A stretch of DNA of 64,000 nt from Flavobacterium ajazii (GCF_010614725.1 NZ_JAAEHL010000015.1:1-64000), one strand, 5' to 3'; shown: positions 26,511 through 35,409, counted from the first letter of the stretch. The notes: a model not told the origin generated them from the letters alone. Made by a program: numbers and translations.

Positions 26511-28223
26511 ATGATTTTCTCTACAAAAAAAATTAGATTATTTTTTGTCTTATTCGCCTTTGTTTCTATTACACAATTATATGCTCAAAAACCATCTTCA
26601 TCTTCTACAGATTTAATCAGTGATATTGAATCTGTAATCATCAAAGAAAATAATGCTAAAAAAGACACTGTAGCACTAAAAAAACGTTTGTCTTTTTTAA
26701 AGAAATCTTCAAGTAAAAAATCACATATTTTATACCATGCACTGCTTGCAAATGGCTTTTCTGTATTTTTTGACAAAATAAATCAAAGAAGTGAGCATTA
26801 TTTTTTAAAATCAATTGAAGAATCCAAAAAACTAAATGACCCCAGTCTTATTATCTGGACCCAATTGAATTATTCAAAATATTTATATTTCTATTGCCAG
26901 ATTGATAAACTAATTCCAATTGTACTCAAAACAATGGAAGAAAGTAGTCAGATTGATGTCTCAGAAATGATTTTACCCGAAGAAACTTTTAAATTCTTTG
27001 GCTGGATAATGTCTACCGTAGAAGATAATTCTGCTATTGGCTATTATAAAAAATCCATGCAGTATATGGAAAAACCCTCTTCAGAATCTGCGGGAGTTTT
27101 AAATGCAATTGGCAACTGTTATTTGAGAACTAATGATTTATCAAATGCAATGCGCTATTTTAATCAATCTGAAACCATCGCATTAAAAATAAATGACAGC
27201 GTCAGATATGCAAAAATATTAGGCGACAAAGCACTTGTTTATGAAAAAAAAGGAAATCTGAAAGATGCTGTACGTTTCTTAAAACAAGATATTTTCTATT
27301 CTCAAAAATTCAATATTGACAAGAATGAGATGTATGCTTCGATACTATTAGCCAAAATTCTTTTAAAGCTGAAAGATACATTTCAAACTGAAAAAATTTT
27401 GGAAAGAGCCGCAAAAATTGCAAGTTCAAAATCGTACTACAGAAGTTCATTAAAAGAAATCATTGAATTAAAGCTCAGTATTCTAAATGGCAAAAATCCT
27501 GAAAAAGAACTAATGTTAAGACGCCAGCTTAAACAAATTGAAGAATATCTTCTTAAAACAAACGGCAATACAGTATTGCAAAGATCGTACTGGCTTATTC
27601 AAAAAGAGAAGTATGAAAATGATACGAATAAAATTCGATTACAATTAGAACAGGGTGAAAAAATCAAAGGTATCTTAATTCTAATTTCAGTCTTAACAAT
27701 AGTATTAAGTCTGATTACCTATAGCTATTTAAATAAAAAATTACAGACAAAAAAAATAAAACTTGAAAATGACAGGCTGCTTTTTGAAAAGAAGCTTAAC
27801 GATGCCAGTTCTGATATAAACATCTATGCTGAATACCTTAAAAATAAAAATAAGCAGATCTCAATTTTAGAAAATGAACTGGAAGAAATTAAAAACTCCT
27901 CTTCAATACATCTTGAAGAAAAAAAGGTAAAGCTGCAGGAAATATTAAAGTCTCATCTGATGACCGATGAAAACTGGAATTCTTTTAAAAGAGAATTCAT
28001 AAAACAGCACGGTGATTTTTATAATACAGTAATGGAAAATTTTCCGGAGTTAAAAGAATCTAACCTTAAAATAATAATGCTTCAAAAATTAGATTATAAT
28101 AATTACGAAATGTCCAGTTTACTGGGTGTGACAATCGATGCTATCAAAAAAAGCAAACAACGGTTAAAGAAAAAACTAGGTGACAGATATGAGCTGCTAT
28201 TTGAAATTATAGATTATAAATAG
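26511..28223 (+). CDS. Membrane-anchored TPR regulator with C-terminal LuxR-like HTH
   Basis: A 570-residue one-component regulator. A signal peptide (to about residue 25, ...TQLYAQ) precedes a periplasmic helical TPR array at about 60-370 (GVLNAIGNCYLRTNDLSNAMRYF is a clear unit). One membrane helix (ILILISVLTIVLSLITYSYL) lies at about 385-405, followed by a coiled coil at about 410-480. The cytoplasmic C-terminal helix-turn-helix (ESNLKIIMLQKLDYNN, SSLLGVTIDAIKKSKQRLKKKL) matches the LuxR-like domains found in Bacteroidota TPR regulators. It is divergent from the giant T9SS operon, so it most likely controls that operon in response to an envelope signal. The target is inferred from position only. 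Confidence 0.8.
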   Translation: MIFSTKKIRLFFVLFAFVSITQLYAQKPSSSSTDLISDIESVIIKENNAKKDTVALKKRLSFLKKSSSKKSHILYHALLANGFSVFFDKINQRSEHYFLKSIEESKKLNDPSLIIWTQLNYSKYLYFYCQIDKLIPIVLKTMEESSQIDVSEMILPEETFKFFGWIMSTVEDNSAIGYYKKSMQYMEKPSSESAGVLNAIGNCYLRTNDLSNAMRYFNQSETIALKINDSVRYAKILGDKALVYEKKGNLKDAVRFLKQDIFYSQKFNIDKNEMYASILLAKILLKLKDTFQTEKILERAAKIASSKSYYRSSLKEIIELKLSILNGKNPEKELMLRRQLKQIEEYLLKTNGNTVLQRSYWLIQKEKYENDTNKIRLQLEQGEKIKGILILISVLTIVLSLITYSYLNKKLQTKKIKLENDRLLFEKKLNDASSDINIYAEYLKNKNKQISILENELEEIKNSSSIHLEEKKVKLQEILKSHLMTDENWNSFKREFIKQHGDFYNTVMENFPELKESNLKIIMLQKLDYNNYEMSSLLGVTIDAIKKSKQRLKKKLGDRYELLFEIIDYK

Positions 28224-28330
28224 TTGAAATCTAATTTCTAAACGTTCTCTTTAAAACCTGGCAGTTGCAACTATTTCTTTTTCAATCAGGAATAATACTT
28301 TACAATATACAAATCAAAAAGTTTATACAC

Positions 28331-28366
28331 AAAAAAAGCTGCCTCACCACTGAGACAGCTTTTTTC
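28331..28366. terminator. Bidirectional terminator between convergent genes
   Basis: AAAAAAGCTG(C)CTCA paired with TGAG(A)CAGCTTTTTT around a CCAC loop. T-runs occur on both strands, serving the regulator gene and the beta-propeller gene. Confidence 0.85.
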
Positions 28367-28372
28367 TATTTG

Positions 28373-29575
28373 TTATCGAATTATTTTCAGATAAGCGCTA
28401 TAAATATTATCAAGAATAGAAGTTCGCATGTACATTACGTTTTCGTCCTTGCCTTCCAGTTCATATTGAATCAAACCGGCATCGCAATAATAATATATAG
28501 AATCTCCTTCCGGAAATTCAATATTCGAAATAGGCTGTGTAGTCAGTTTTGTTTCAAATGCTATTTCGCCATTATTTATGTCCAGTTCAAATAGTTTTCC
28601 TTTACGGGTATACCCCCAGATATTATCAGTATCCTCAGTAATGTATTCAATATTGTCCCCTGCAAAATCCCTTTTCCACAACTGTGTTCCTGTTTTTGAA
28701 TCGACAGCATATACCGAAGAAACTTCCGGTCCTTGTGCTCCAAAATATACTTTTTTGTCTTTGCAAAAGATACGCTCCTTACTATTATTTTGAGTTTCAT
28801 CAAATTTGAATTCCCATAAAACATCCGGTTTAGAAGGACTTAAAGCAAAAAGTACATTTTTTTCGTTTGTTATAAATATATTTTCACCATCTGTTACGGG
28901 TTTTCCGGTCACAGCACTCTCAAAGTTTTTTTGGTAAACAACTTTTCCGGAATTGGCTTCAAAACAATAAAAATTAGAGCCGCTTTGAACAAACACCTTA
29001 TTATCAAAAGAAAGCACAGGAGTATGATTATTTAGTGCATCCAGCCTATAGCTCCAGGCTAAACTACCGTCTTTTATATTGATAGCGTAAATGCTGCTGT
29101 TTTCATTTTGAGTAGTAATGTACAGCTTCCCGTTACTTATAGTTGGTATCTGGTCTTTAAGTACAACCTGATCGGTAATAGTTCCTATTCTTGATTTCCA
29201 GAAAACAGTTCCGTCCTGGTTATCAACAGCAAAAATTTCACCATTAATAAATGGAACATATACAACCCCATCATGCAGTGTCACGCCATTGGCACACATT
29301 GGAGTAAAGGAATCTGCTGCTTTTACAGTCCAGCCAATAGTCTCTGATTCCAAATCATAAGAGAAAAAAGTACCGTCATAATCATACATCAGGATTGAAG
29401 CAGTATCTAACGGAACCTTTTTAACCGCACTTACAAATTTAGTAGAGAACACATCAGTAGCAGCTGCAGCCTTAGTAGGATCATTAACTTCAGCTGGGCT
29501 GGATGTAGTGGGCACCTGTCCAAACACATTGACAACCGTGAAGACGAATAAAAGAGTGATTAACTTTTGTTTCAT
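28373..29575 (-). CDS. Secreted PQQ-like beta-propeller repeat protein
   Basis: A 400-residue exported protein with a signal peptide ending VNVFGQ (residue 20). The remainder is a beta-propeller of the PQQ/pyrrolo-quinoline-like type. At least six blades are marked by GTVFWKSRIG, GSLAWSYRLD, GKVVYQKNF, PDVLWEFKFD, GTQLWKRDF and GEIAFETKL. No PQQ-dehydrogenase catalytic residues are apparent, so a binding or scaffold role (BamB-like fold) is more likely than an enzyme. The C-terminus lacks a T9SS sorting motif, so a periplasmic or outer-membrane location is expected. The gene is monocistronic with a strong terminator. Confidence 0.8.
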   Translation of the reverse strand: MKQKLITLLFVFTVVNVFGQVPTTSSPAEVNDPTKAAAATDVFSTKFVSAVKKVPLDTASILMYDYDGTFFSYDLESETIGWTVKAADSFTPMCANGVTLHDGVVYVPFINGEIFAVDNQDGTVFWKSRIGTITDQVVLKDQIPTISNGKLYITTQNENSSIYAINIKDGSLAWSYRLDALNNHTPVLSFDNKVFVQSGSNFYCFEANSGKVVYQKNFESAVTGKPVTDGENIFITNEKNVLFALSPSKPDVLWEFKFDETQNNSKERIFCKDKKVYFGAQGPEVSSVYAVDSKTGTQLWKRDFAGDNIEYITEDTDNIWGYTRKGKLFELDINNGEIAFETKLTTQPISNIEFPEGDSIYYYCDAGLIQYELEGKDENVMYMRTSILDNIYSAYLKIIR

Positions 29576-29916
29576 TTTTAAAATTTTGATTTGAGAATTC
29601 GATTTGGGGTAGAATTATTTGAAATGAGACTAAATATTTAACGCAAAAGATTGATTAATTATTAGACATCATTACACAAAATCCAACATATTAAAACCAA
29701 TAAACTAACCAATATCTATGCCAAATATAGTGAAAATCTATTATAGCGTTTTAGAAGTAAATTCTTTGAATTGTAAATTATAGCCCAGAATAAGAATAGG
29801 TAACAACTAAATAAAACTTATCCCATCCGAAAAAACTATACAACAATCAGGGATCTGTATTAATTCCCGATGCTAGTCTCAAACTAAATTTGCCTCATAA
29901 TTAATAACTTATAAAA
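29576..29916. other. Divergent intergenic region
   Basis: 341 nt between the beta-propeller gene and the SDR operon. The only element identified is the -7 box at 29885. Confidence 0.45.
29885..29892 (+). promoter_or_regulatory. Candidate -7 box TAAATTTG of the SDR operon
   Basis: A perfect TAnnTTTG match 24 nt before the ATG at 29917, which fits a short leader. No clear -33 TTG. Confidence 0.45.
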
Positions 29917-30732
29917 ATGAAAAAAGTAATTTTAATAACCGGTGCAAGTTCAGGTATGGGAAAAGAAACTGCAAAAGCGCTAATCTCACAAGGGCATATT
30001 GTCTATACTGCAGCACGAAGAATTAATCAAATGCAGGATTTGAAACTATTAGGAGGATATCCAATTCAAATGGATGTAACCAATGAATCTGAAATAGAAG
30101 AAACTGTCAATACAATTATCAGGAAAGAAGGCAAAATTGATGTTTTATGGAACAATGCTGGTTTTGGTTTGTATGGTTCAGTGGAAGATGTTTCGCTGGA
30201 TGAAGCAAGAAGACAGTTCGAAGTAAATGTCTTTGGGATAGCAGCTGTTACGAAAAAAGTTGTTCCCCACATGCGTAAAGAAAATTCCGGAACCATTATT
30301 AATACATCATCCATGGGTGGAAAAATGTATTTTCCTATGGGAGCCTGGTATCACGCATCTAAACATGCCGTAGAAGGTTTAAGTGACTGCCTGAGATTAG
30401 AATTAAAAGAGTTCAATATTAAAGTGGTAATACTTGAACCTGGATTTATTGCTACTGAGTTTGGCTCTGTTTTAATTGATAACTTTTCAAAAATATCAAA
30501 CCAAAGTCCTTATAAAAATAGTATGACCAAAATAATGGAAGGTACTAAAAAAGCTGCTGAAGGAAATGGCTCATCTAAGCCATCAGTAATAGCAAAAACA
30601 ATAGTAAAAATTGTAAACAGTACAAATCCGAAAACACGATACAGAGTGGGAAAATTTGCAAAACCTATGGTTTGGATGAGAACTTATTTGGGCGATAAAA
30701 TGTTTGATAAAATTGTAATGAGTCAGATGTAA
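29917..30732 (+). CDS. SDR family oxidoreductase
   Basis: A classical short-chain dehydrogenase/reductase of 271 residues. The cofactor motif is TGASSGMG (residues 8-15), the NNAG motif is at about 85, and the catalytic Ser is at about 130 (NTSSMGGKMYFP), with YHASK (Tyr about 145, Lys about 149). The DVT phrase after beta-3 suggests an NADP(H)-type member. The substrate is unknown. It is first of a four-gene operon (SDR, DUF2147, membrane protein, AraC regulator) with gaps of 27 nt, a 4-nt overlap and 26 nt. The distal AraC gene probably regulates the unit. Confidence 0.85.
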   Translation: MKKVILITGASSGMGKETAKALISQGHIVYTAARRINQMQDLKLLGGYPIQMDVTNESEIEETVNTIIRKEGKIDVLWNNAGFGLYGSVEDVSLDEARRQFEVNVFGIAAVTKKVVPHMRKENSGTIINTSSMGGKMYFPMGAWYHASKHAVEGLSDCLRLELKEFNIKVVILEPGFIATEFGSVLIDNFSKISNQSPYKNSMTKIMEGTKKAAEGNGSSKPSVIAKTIVKIVNSTNPKTRYRVGKFAKPMVWMRTYLGDKMFDKIVMSQM

Positions 30733-30759
30733 AGAAAGATAAAACCAGCTAAAAATATT

Positions 30760-31200
30760 ATGAAAACAATTAAAATAGCAGTTGTATTACTAATAGTTAT
30801 ACTCTCAAAAATGCAAGCCCAAACCAGTGACAAAAATATTATTGGGGTTTGGGAGTCTGATAAAAAAGATGTCCGAATGGAATTTTTTAAAAATGGAGAC
30901 CAATACTGTGCAAAGCTCTTATGGGGCAACCTGGTGGTAGAAAAAGACGGGGTAACATCAAAAAAAGATCTTAAAAATCCCGCCAAACAACTAAGAAACC
31001 GGAATATTATTGGTATTACAAGTTTAACCGGATTAAAATGGGACGGTAAAGAATATATTGATGGTAAGATTTATGACCCTCCCAGCGGTGATACCTACAC
31101 CTGCAAAGCTTGGATAGAAAATGGTAAACTTTCTTTGAGAGGCTTTTTAGGAATTTCAATATTAGGAAAAACAGTAACCTGGCATCGCTATAAATCATGA
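30760..31200 (+). CDS. DUF2147 secreted protein
   Basis: A 146-residue exported protein. A signal peptide (to about residue 21, SKMQAQ) is followed by the DUF2147 fold, recognised by IIGVWESDKKDVRMEFFKNGDQY near the N-terminus, IYDPPSGDTYTCKAW in the middle and GFLGISILGKTVTWHRY at the C-terminus. DUF2147 proteins are small periplasmic beta-barrel-like proteins of unknown biochemical role. It overlaps the next gene by 4 nt (ATGA), indicating translational coupling. Confidence 0.85.
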   Translation: MKTIKIAVVLLIVILSKMQAQTSDKNIIGVWESDKKDVRMEFFKNGDQYCAKLLWGNLVVEKDGVTSKKDLKNPAKQLRNRNIIGITSLTGLKWDGKEYIDGKIYDPPSGDTYTCKAWIENGKLSLRGFLGISILGKTVTWHRYKS

Positions 31201-31745
31201 GTTTTTATAACCACACACTAAATTGGATCACGGGTGAATTATTTGAATCCTATTTCATTACTTATTTTGGTTCGATTACCATCATAACAGGTATTCTATT
31301 TGGAAAATTTGGCTATACCCCAAATTCAAAAGCATTATTAATTCCTCTGTTAGTCGTTGGCATTATTTATACCGCAATCGGTTTATCAATAATTGTCTCA
31401 AACAACCAAAGAATGACAGCTTACAGACAAAATTTCGAAAAAAACAATACCGCTTTTATACAAAATGAAAAAAAACGCGTAGAGGATTTTCAGTTTGGAT
31501 ATACAATATCAAAAATCGTAGCAACAATATGTTTTCCTCTTACATTATTTCTTTTCTGGTATTCTAAAAATCCGAATGTAATGGCAGCAGGAATCGGACT
31601 CTCGCTTTTTGCTTTGTCAGGACTTATTGTTGATTATTTCTCTCAGGAAAGAGCCAATGAATATTACAAGAGAATCGTGATAGAATTAAAACTACAAAAC
31701 AATCCAAAACAGAAAACCCTCTATAATAAAAGTTATTTACCGTAA
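31197..31745 (+). CDS. Four-helix hypothetical membrane protein
   Basis: A 182-residue inner-membrane protein of unknown function with four hydrophobic segments at about 22-42, 48-72, 105-122 and 130-150. A charged connecting loop (RQNFEKNNTAFIQNEKKRVEDF) lies in the middle. The start overlaps the DUF2147 stop, and the AraC gene follows 26 nt later, so it is internal to the operon. No motif suggests transport or catalysis. Confidence 0.65.
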   Translation: MSFYNHTLNWITGELFESYFITYFGSITIITGILFGKFGYTPNSKALLIPLLVVGIIYTAIGLSIIVSNNQRMTAYRQNFEKNNTAFIQNEKKRVEDFQFGYTISKIVATICFPLTLFLFWYSKNPNVMAAGIGLSLFALSGLIVDYFSQERANEYYKRIVIELKLQNNPKQKTLYNKSYLP

Positions 31746-31771
31746 ATTAGTAAAAGCATAAACACATTACG

Positions 31772-32680
31772 ATGAAACCGATTATTAATTTAAACAGTAT
31801 TTCTGATATAAATAAGTTTGTACAGCAAGGAGCCGTAAACCATCCGTTGATTGCCATTATTGATTTTAGTAAAGTAGATGAATACGTTGAAGAAGGAACC
31901 AGAATCTGCTGTGATTTTTATTCCATAATGTTCAAGAATTATTGTATAAACGGCCTGAAATACGGAAGACAAAATTATGATTTTCAGGAAGGAAGTCTAA
32001 TTTGTATAGCTCCTAAACAAGTGCTTACTATGGATACTGAAATTGAAAAACGGGATGATATGATGGGATGGGGCTTGTTCTTTCATCCTGATTTAGTGAG
32101 AAATACTTCTCTTGGGACAAAAATAAAAGAATACAGTTTTTTTTCTTATGAAACTTCTGAAGCATTACATCTTTCTGAAAAAGAAAAACAGATTCTCTAC
32201 GACTGTGTCATAAAAATCCAAAATGAACTTCTGGAAAACATTGACAGTCACAGCCAAAACTTAATTGTATCTAATCTGGAAGTTCTTCTGAATTATTGCT
32301 CCCGATATTATGGCCGCCAATTCATAACCCGAAAAAGCACCAATAAAGATATCGTTACTAAAATCGAATCATTATTAAAAGAGTATTTCGATTCAAAAAT
32401 CGAAAACAAAACCGGATTACCAACTGTAAAATATTTAGCAGAAGAAGTACATCTGTCACCAAACTATTTAACTGATTTACTGAAAAAAGAAACCGGAATG
32501 AACGCTCAGGATCATATACATTATTTTTTGATTGAAGAAGCAAAAAATATTCTTCTCAGTACAAACAACTCTGTTGGAGAAATTGCTTATAATCTGGGAT
32601 TTGAATATCCTCAATATTTTAGCAAGCTGTTTAAACTCAAAACAGGGCATACTCCAAAAGAGTATAGAAACTTAAATTAA
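31772..32680 (+). CDS. AraC family transcriptional regulator
   Basis: A 302-residue regulator. An N-terminal cupin-like sensing part at about 1-180 is followed by a two-HTH AraC domain at about 195-300. The first HTH is LPTVKYLAEEVHLSPNYLTDLLKKETG; the second is SVGEIAYNLGFEYPQYFSKLFKLKTGHTPKEYR, a textbook AraC signature. It closes the SDR operon and probably autoregulates it. In Bacteroidota such AraC proteins often sit beside the SDR genes they control. Confidence 0.85.
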   Translation: MKPIINLNSISDINKFVQQGAVNHPLIAIIDFSKVDEYVEEGTRICCDFYSIMFKNYCINGLKYGRQNYDFQEGSLICIAPKQVLTMDTEIEKRDDMMGWGLFFHPDLVRNTSLGTKIKEYSFFSYETSEALHLSEKEKQILYDCVIKIQNELLENIDSHSQNLIVSNLEVLLNYCSRYYGRQFITRKSTNKDIVTKIESLLKEYFDSKIENKTGLPTVKYLAEEVHLSPNYLTDLLKKETGMNAQDHIHYFLIEEAKNILLSTNNSVGEIAYNLGFEYPQYFSKLFKLKTGHTPKEYRNLN

Positions 32681-32716
32681 ACCTTTTTTAAATCTGGATA
32701 TAAATAAAATATTCAT

Positions 32717-32924
32717 AACCCTTTGGGTGAAATTGATTAAAAAAATTGATTTGATTATAAAAAGTATAAAAATAGGTAGTGAAACATCATTTATAACTCA
32801 AGAAATTGATGTCACCCTGAGCGGAGTCGAAGGCTTTTGAACACAAAAGGGCTTCGCTAAGTTTATCCTGAGCGAAGCCGAATAGGCTCAGCCTGACGCT
32901 TATTTTTAATTTCACCCAACGGGT
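32717..32924 (+). repeat. Full-length MITE/REP-like palindromic element, copy A
   Basis: 208 bp bounded by terminal inverted repeats (AACCCTTTGGGTGAAATT left, AATTTCACCCAACGGGT right). A long arm of about 95 bp lies on the left. A palindromic core contains CCTGAGCGGAGTCGAAGG and TCCTGAGCGAAGCC. No coding capacity. Confidence 0.8.
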
Positions 32925-32952
32925 ATATCTTAATGCATTTCTAATTTATTAC

Positions 32953-33522
32953 TTAACAGCCGTCTTTGCGAGGGATACGTTTATAAATTACTTTATTATC
33001 CCGTTCTACATAGTCACCTGATATTATGGGATATGAATACTTGGGCGCATACGATACGCTATGGCTTTTTAGAATTATTTTGTCATTAACTTTCAGGCTC
33101 TGCAGTTGCTGAAGTTGAGACTTTTCCGGGTCAAATCTCAGAATATAATCTTCATCATTAATCCTGACCATCACTCCGAAACCTAATTGCGATCCTGGCG
33201 GAAGAGAAAGACAGGTTACAACAGCCTCCATATTCGTAAAGGCACTCGTATACTTACTTATTTTAGCAGCATCGGCAAACACTTTTTGACCTTGGGGAGA
33301 CACTTTCCACTTTTTGACCTTTATACCATCAGGGGTAGCTTCCCATTTTTTTAATTCAGCTTTCCTTTCGGCAGCAGAGAGTACTTTTGGGATTGTTTTT
33401 TTAGGAGTTTCATTTTTAATTTCGCAATTTGCACCCGGGCCGTAGGCGAACAGATCAAAGCTAAACACTAGTCCACTGACCACAACCAGCGGTAAGATCA
33501 GCACATAAATGATTTTTTTCAT
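32953..33522 (-). CDS. Hypothetical secreted protein
   Basis: A 189-residue exported protein of unknown function. The N-terminal hydrophobic segment ends near residue 27 (LFAYGPGANC). A basic, lysine-rich stretch (ERKAELKKWEATPDG) follows, then a C-terminal beta domain of about 100 residues (GFGVMVRINDEDYILRFD, KVNDKIILKSHSVSYAP). It is divergent from the membrane-anchored winged-helix gene at 33701 across a 178-nt region, so it is a plausible target of that regulator. Confidence 0.65.
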   Translation of the reverse strand: MKKIIYVLILPLVVVSGLVFSFDLFAYGPGANCEIKNETPKKTIPKVLSAAERKAELKKWEATPDGIKVKKWKVSPQGQKVFADAAKISKYTSAFTNMEAVVTCLSLPPGSQLGFGVMVRINDEDYILRFDPEKSQLQQLQSLKVNDKIILKSHSVSYAPKYSYPIISGDYVERDNKVIYKRIPRKDGC

Positions 33523-33700
33523 ATTTTTTATAGGTTAAATTAAAATAGATCTATCTCCTGATAAATCTGTTCATGTAAAGCATTCTTTTTACTTTTTACA
33601 TCCTTTAAAGTTATTGAACAAAATTACTTTGATATATTTCAGTCTGAGCAACTTAGATTGTAAATAAAAATGTAAACTTTGTAAATAAAATATTGACACT

Positions 33701-34591
33701 ATGTTGAATAGCCAAAATCTCCTGTCCGGAAAAAGAAAATACCTTGTTGGATTGATGTTCCTTTTCCTTGTATCTGCAATCTGCCTGGCTTTTACTATGA
33801 CTGATAATGATGACTTTGCTATTGCAAGAAGGGAAGTTTTACTTCGCAGAATCGGACATGAACTGCTTTTACAATCGGGAGACAGCGCATCAAGGGTTCT
33901 TCCCGTAAAAAAGATTACTGAAAATGAATATCAGATCAGATTTGAGAATGAGTTCACTTTTCAAACCGACTCTTTGGTGAATACTACCAGGCGTTTATTA
34001 GCCAAAGATCCGCTCACAAGTGATTATGTTGTAAATGTCTTGAACTGTGGTAATACCAGTGTAGCTTATGGATATGCAATGTCAAAGAATACGAAAGATG
34101 ATATTGTAGCCTGCATAGGGAGAAAGCAGCCCAAAGCATGTTATAGGATCAACATTAAATTTAAACCGACCGGAATAAATACCGTAAAAAATGGATACCT
34201 TCTGGGAGGGTTGTCTTTTTTAGCCTTTATTGGATTTATTTTTTTGAGATCAGCTAAGCCGAAAGCAACTTTACCGGATAACAATCATACTAATTTGTTC
34301 ACTTTAGGTTCGGTAGTGTTCGATGCAAAGAATCGTAAGCTAATCACAAATGAAAAAACATTAGACCTCACTGGAACAGAAACCCGTGTATTACTCATTT
34401 TTGCATTGTCTCCCAACCAAACCATAGAGAGAAGCCGACTGCAAAAAGAAATCTGGGAAGATGAAGGTGTTATTGTAGGCCGTAGTCTGGATATGTTTAT
34501 CTCAAAACTTCGAAAAAAACTGGAACATGATCCAAACATCCAAATTGTGGTTATACGCGGCAAAGGATATAAGCTTAATATTACTTCTTAA
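33701..34591 (+). CDS. Membrane-anchored winged-helix (OmpR/ToxR-type) regulator
   Basis: A 296-residue one-component regulator with an unusual layout. A membrane helix lies at about 14-33, then an extracytoplasmic sensor of about 130 residues with several cysteines (VLNCGNTS, ACIGRKQPKACY). A second membrane helix (GYLLGGLSFLAFIGFIFL) is at about 165-185. A cytoplasmic OmpR/PhoB-type winged helix follows at about 200-296 (LDLTGTETRVLLIFALSP, SLDMFISKLRKKLEHD, IRGKGYKL). ToxR-like proteins usually have the DNA-binding domain at the N-terminus; here it is C-terminal. No receiver domain or kinase partner is adjacent. The divergent 32953-33522 gene is the likely target. Confidence 0.8.
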   Translation: MLNSQNLLSGKRKYLVGLMFLFLVSAICLAFTMTDNDDFAIARREVLLRRIGHELLLQSGDSASRVLPVKKITENEYQIRFENEFTFQTDSLVNTTRRLLAKDPLTSDYVVNVLNCGNTSVAYGYAMSKNTKDDIVACIGRKQPKACYRINIKFKPTGINTVKNGYLLGGLSFLAFIGFIFLRSAKPKATLPDNNHTNLFTLGSVVFDAKNRKLITNEKTLDLTGTETRVLLIFALSPNQTIERSRLQKEIWEDEGVIVGRSLDMFISKLRKKLEHDPNIQIVVIRGKGYKLNITS

Positions 34592-34642
34592 GCTGAAACT
34601 GTTATCATAACGTGCTGGTACGAGGCCAATGTCATTATGTTA

Positions 34643-34840
34643 AACCCGTTGGGTGAAATTAAAATAAGTGTCAGGCTGAGCGGAGTCGAAGCCCTTTTGC
34701 GTTCTTAAGCCTTCGATGAAGTTTATCCTGAGCGAAGCCGAATGGGCTCAGGATGACATCAATTCTTTACGTTATAAATGATGTTTTACTTGCTATTTTA
34801 TTCTTTTAATTCATTTTAAATCAATTCTACCCAACGGGTT
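34643..34840 (-). repeat. Full-length MITE/REP-like palindromic element, copy B
   Basis: 198 bp bounded by AACCCGTTGGGTGAAATT and its near-complement ending CCCAACGGGTT. The long arm is on the right, so it lies in the opposite orientation to copy A. Its palindromic core, however, runs in the same direction as in copy A. Confidence 0.8.
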
Positions 34841-34921
34841 ATATTAAATATTAAAATGCTGATTTTTGATTTCTGATATAAAAAAATCTCAAAATCGACA
34901 ATCTAAAATCTCTTAACTTTA

Positions 34922-35276
34922 ATGACAATGGAAATACGTTTATTGGTTTTAAGAACAGGCGACACAAAAAACTATCCGATTTTACAGCCTGTTCGGGTTG
35001 ACTTTTGAGTATCACAAACACGGAAATTCGCCATTTCATTATAGTGCGACTATCGGAAAAACCGTTTTAGAAATTTATCCTTTAACAAAAAGCCAGACTC
35101 AGGCAGACAAAAACCTAAGATTAGGATTCGGAATTGACAACTTCGAGACCACAATTCAAAAATTAACTACCTTAGAAGTCGTGTTTGCATTGCCTCCCAC
35201 ACAAACAGAGTTTGGATTTATGGCTATAATTGTAGACTTTGAGGGAAGGAAAATTGAGTTGTATAGAAATAGCTGA
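34922..35276 (+). pseudogene. Glyoxalase/VOC-family gene with frameshift
   Basis: The first frame reads MTMEIRLLVLRTGDTK, the expected N-terminal strand of a VOC (glyoxalase/dioxygenase-fold) protein, then runs out of frame. From about 34968 the next frame supplies FYSLFGLTFEYHKHG and the rest of the domain to VDFEGRKIELYRNS at 35276. The switch lies in an A6 run at 34966-34971, so one base is gained or lost there. The intact product would be about 118 residues, normal for single-domain VOC proteins. This may be real decay or a homopolymer error. A TTG-start fragment 34998-35276 is all that remains open. Confidence 0.7.
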
Positions 35277-35316
35277 TTGAAATATGAAGCTATTACTCTA
35301 ACCAATTTTTAGAGAA

Positions 35317-35381
35317 AATATTTACTTTTAATATTTACTTTTAATATTTACTTTTAATATTTACTTTTAATATTTACTTTT
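35317..35381. repeat. Five tandem 13-bp repeats
   Basis: Five exact copies of AATATTTACTTTT, head to tail, between the VOC relic and the nuclease gene. Possible roles are a slipped simple repeat or regulator-binding iterons. Confidence 0.9.
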
Positions 35382-35409
35382 TTAATAATTAATAACATCA
35401 AGTAAAATC

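Noticed and set aside
28265..28594. Plus-strand open frame of 109 codons
   Set aside because: It crosses the bidirectional terminator and is antisense to the beta-propeller gene.
35317..35381. Possible CRISPR array
   Set aside because: The 13-bp units are immediately adjacent with no spacers, and there are no cas genes.
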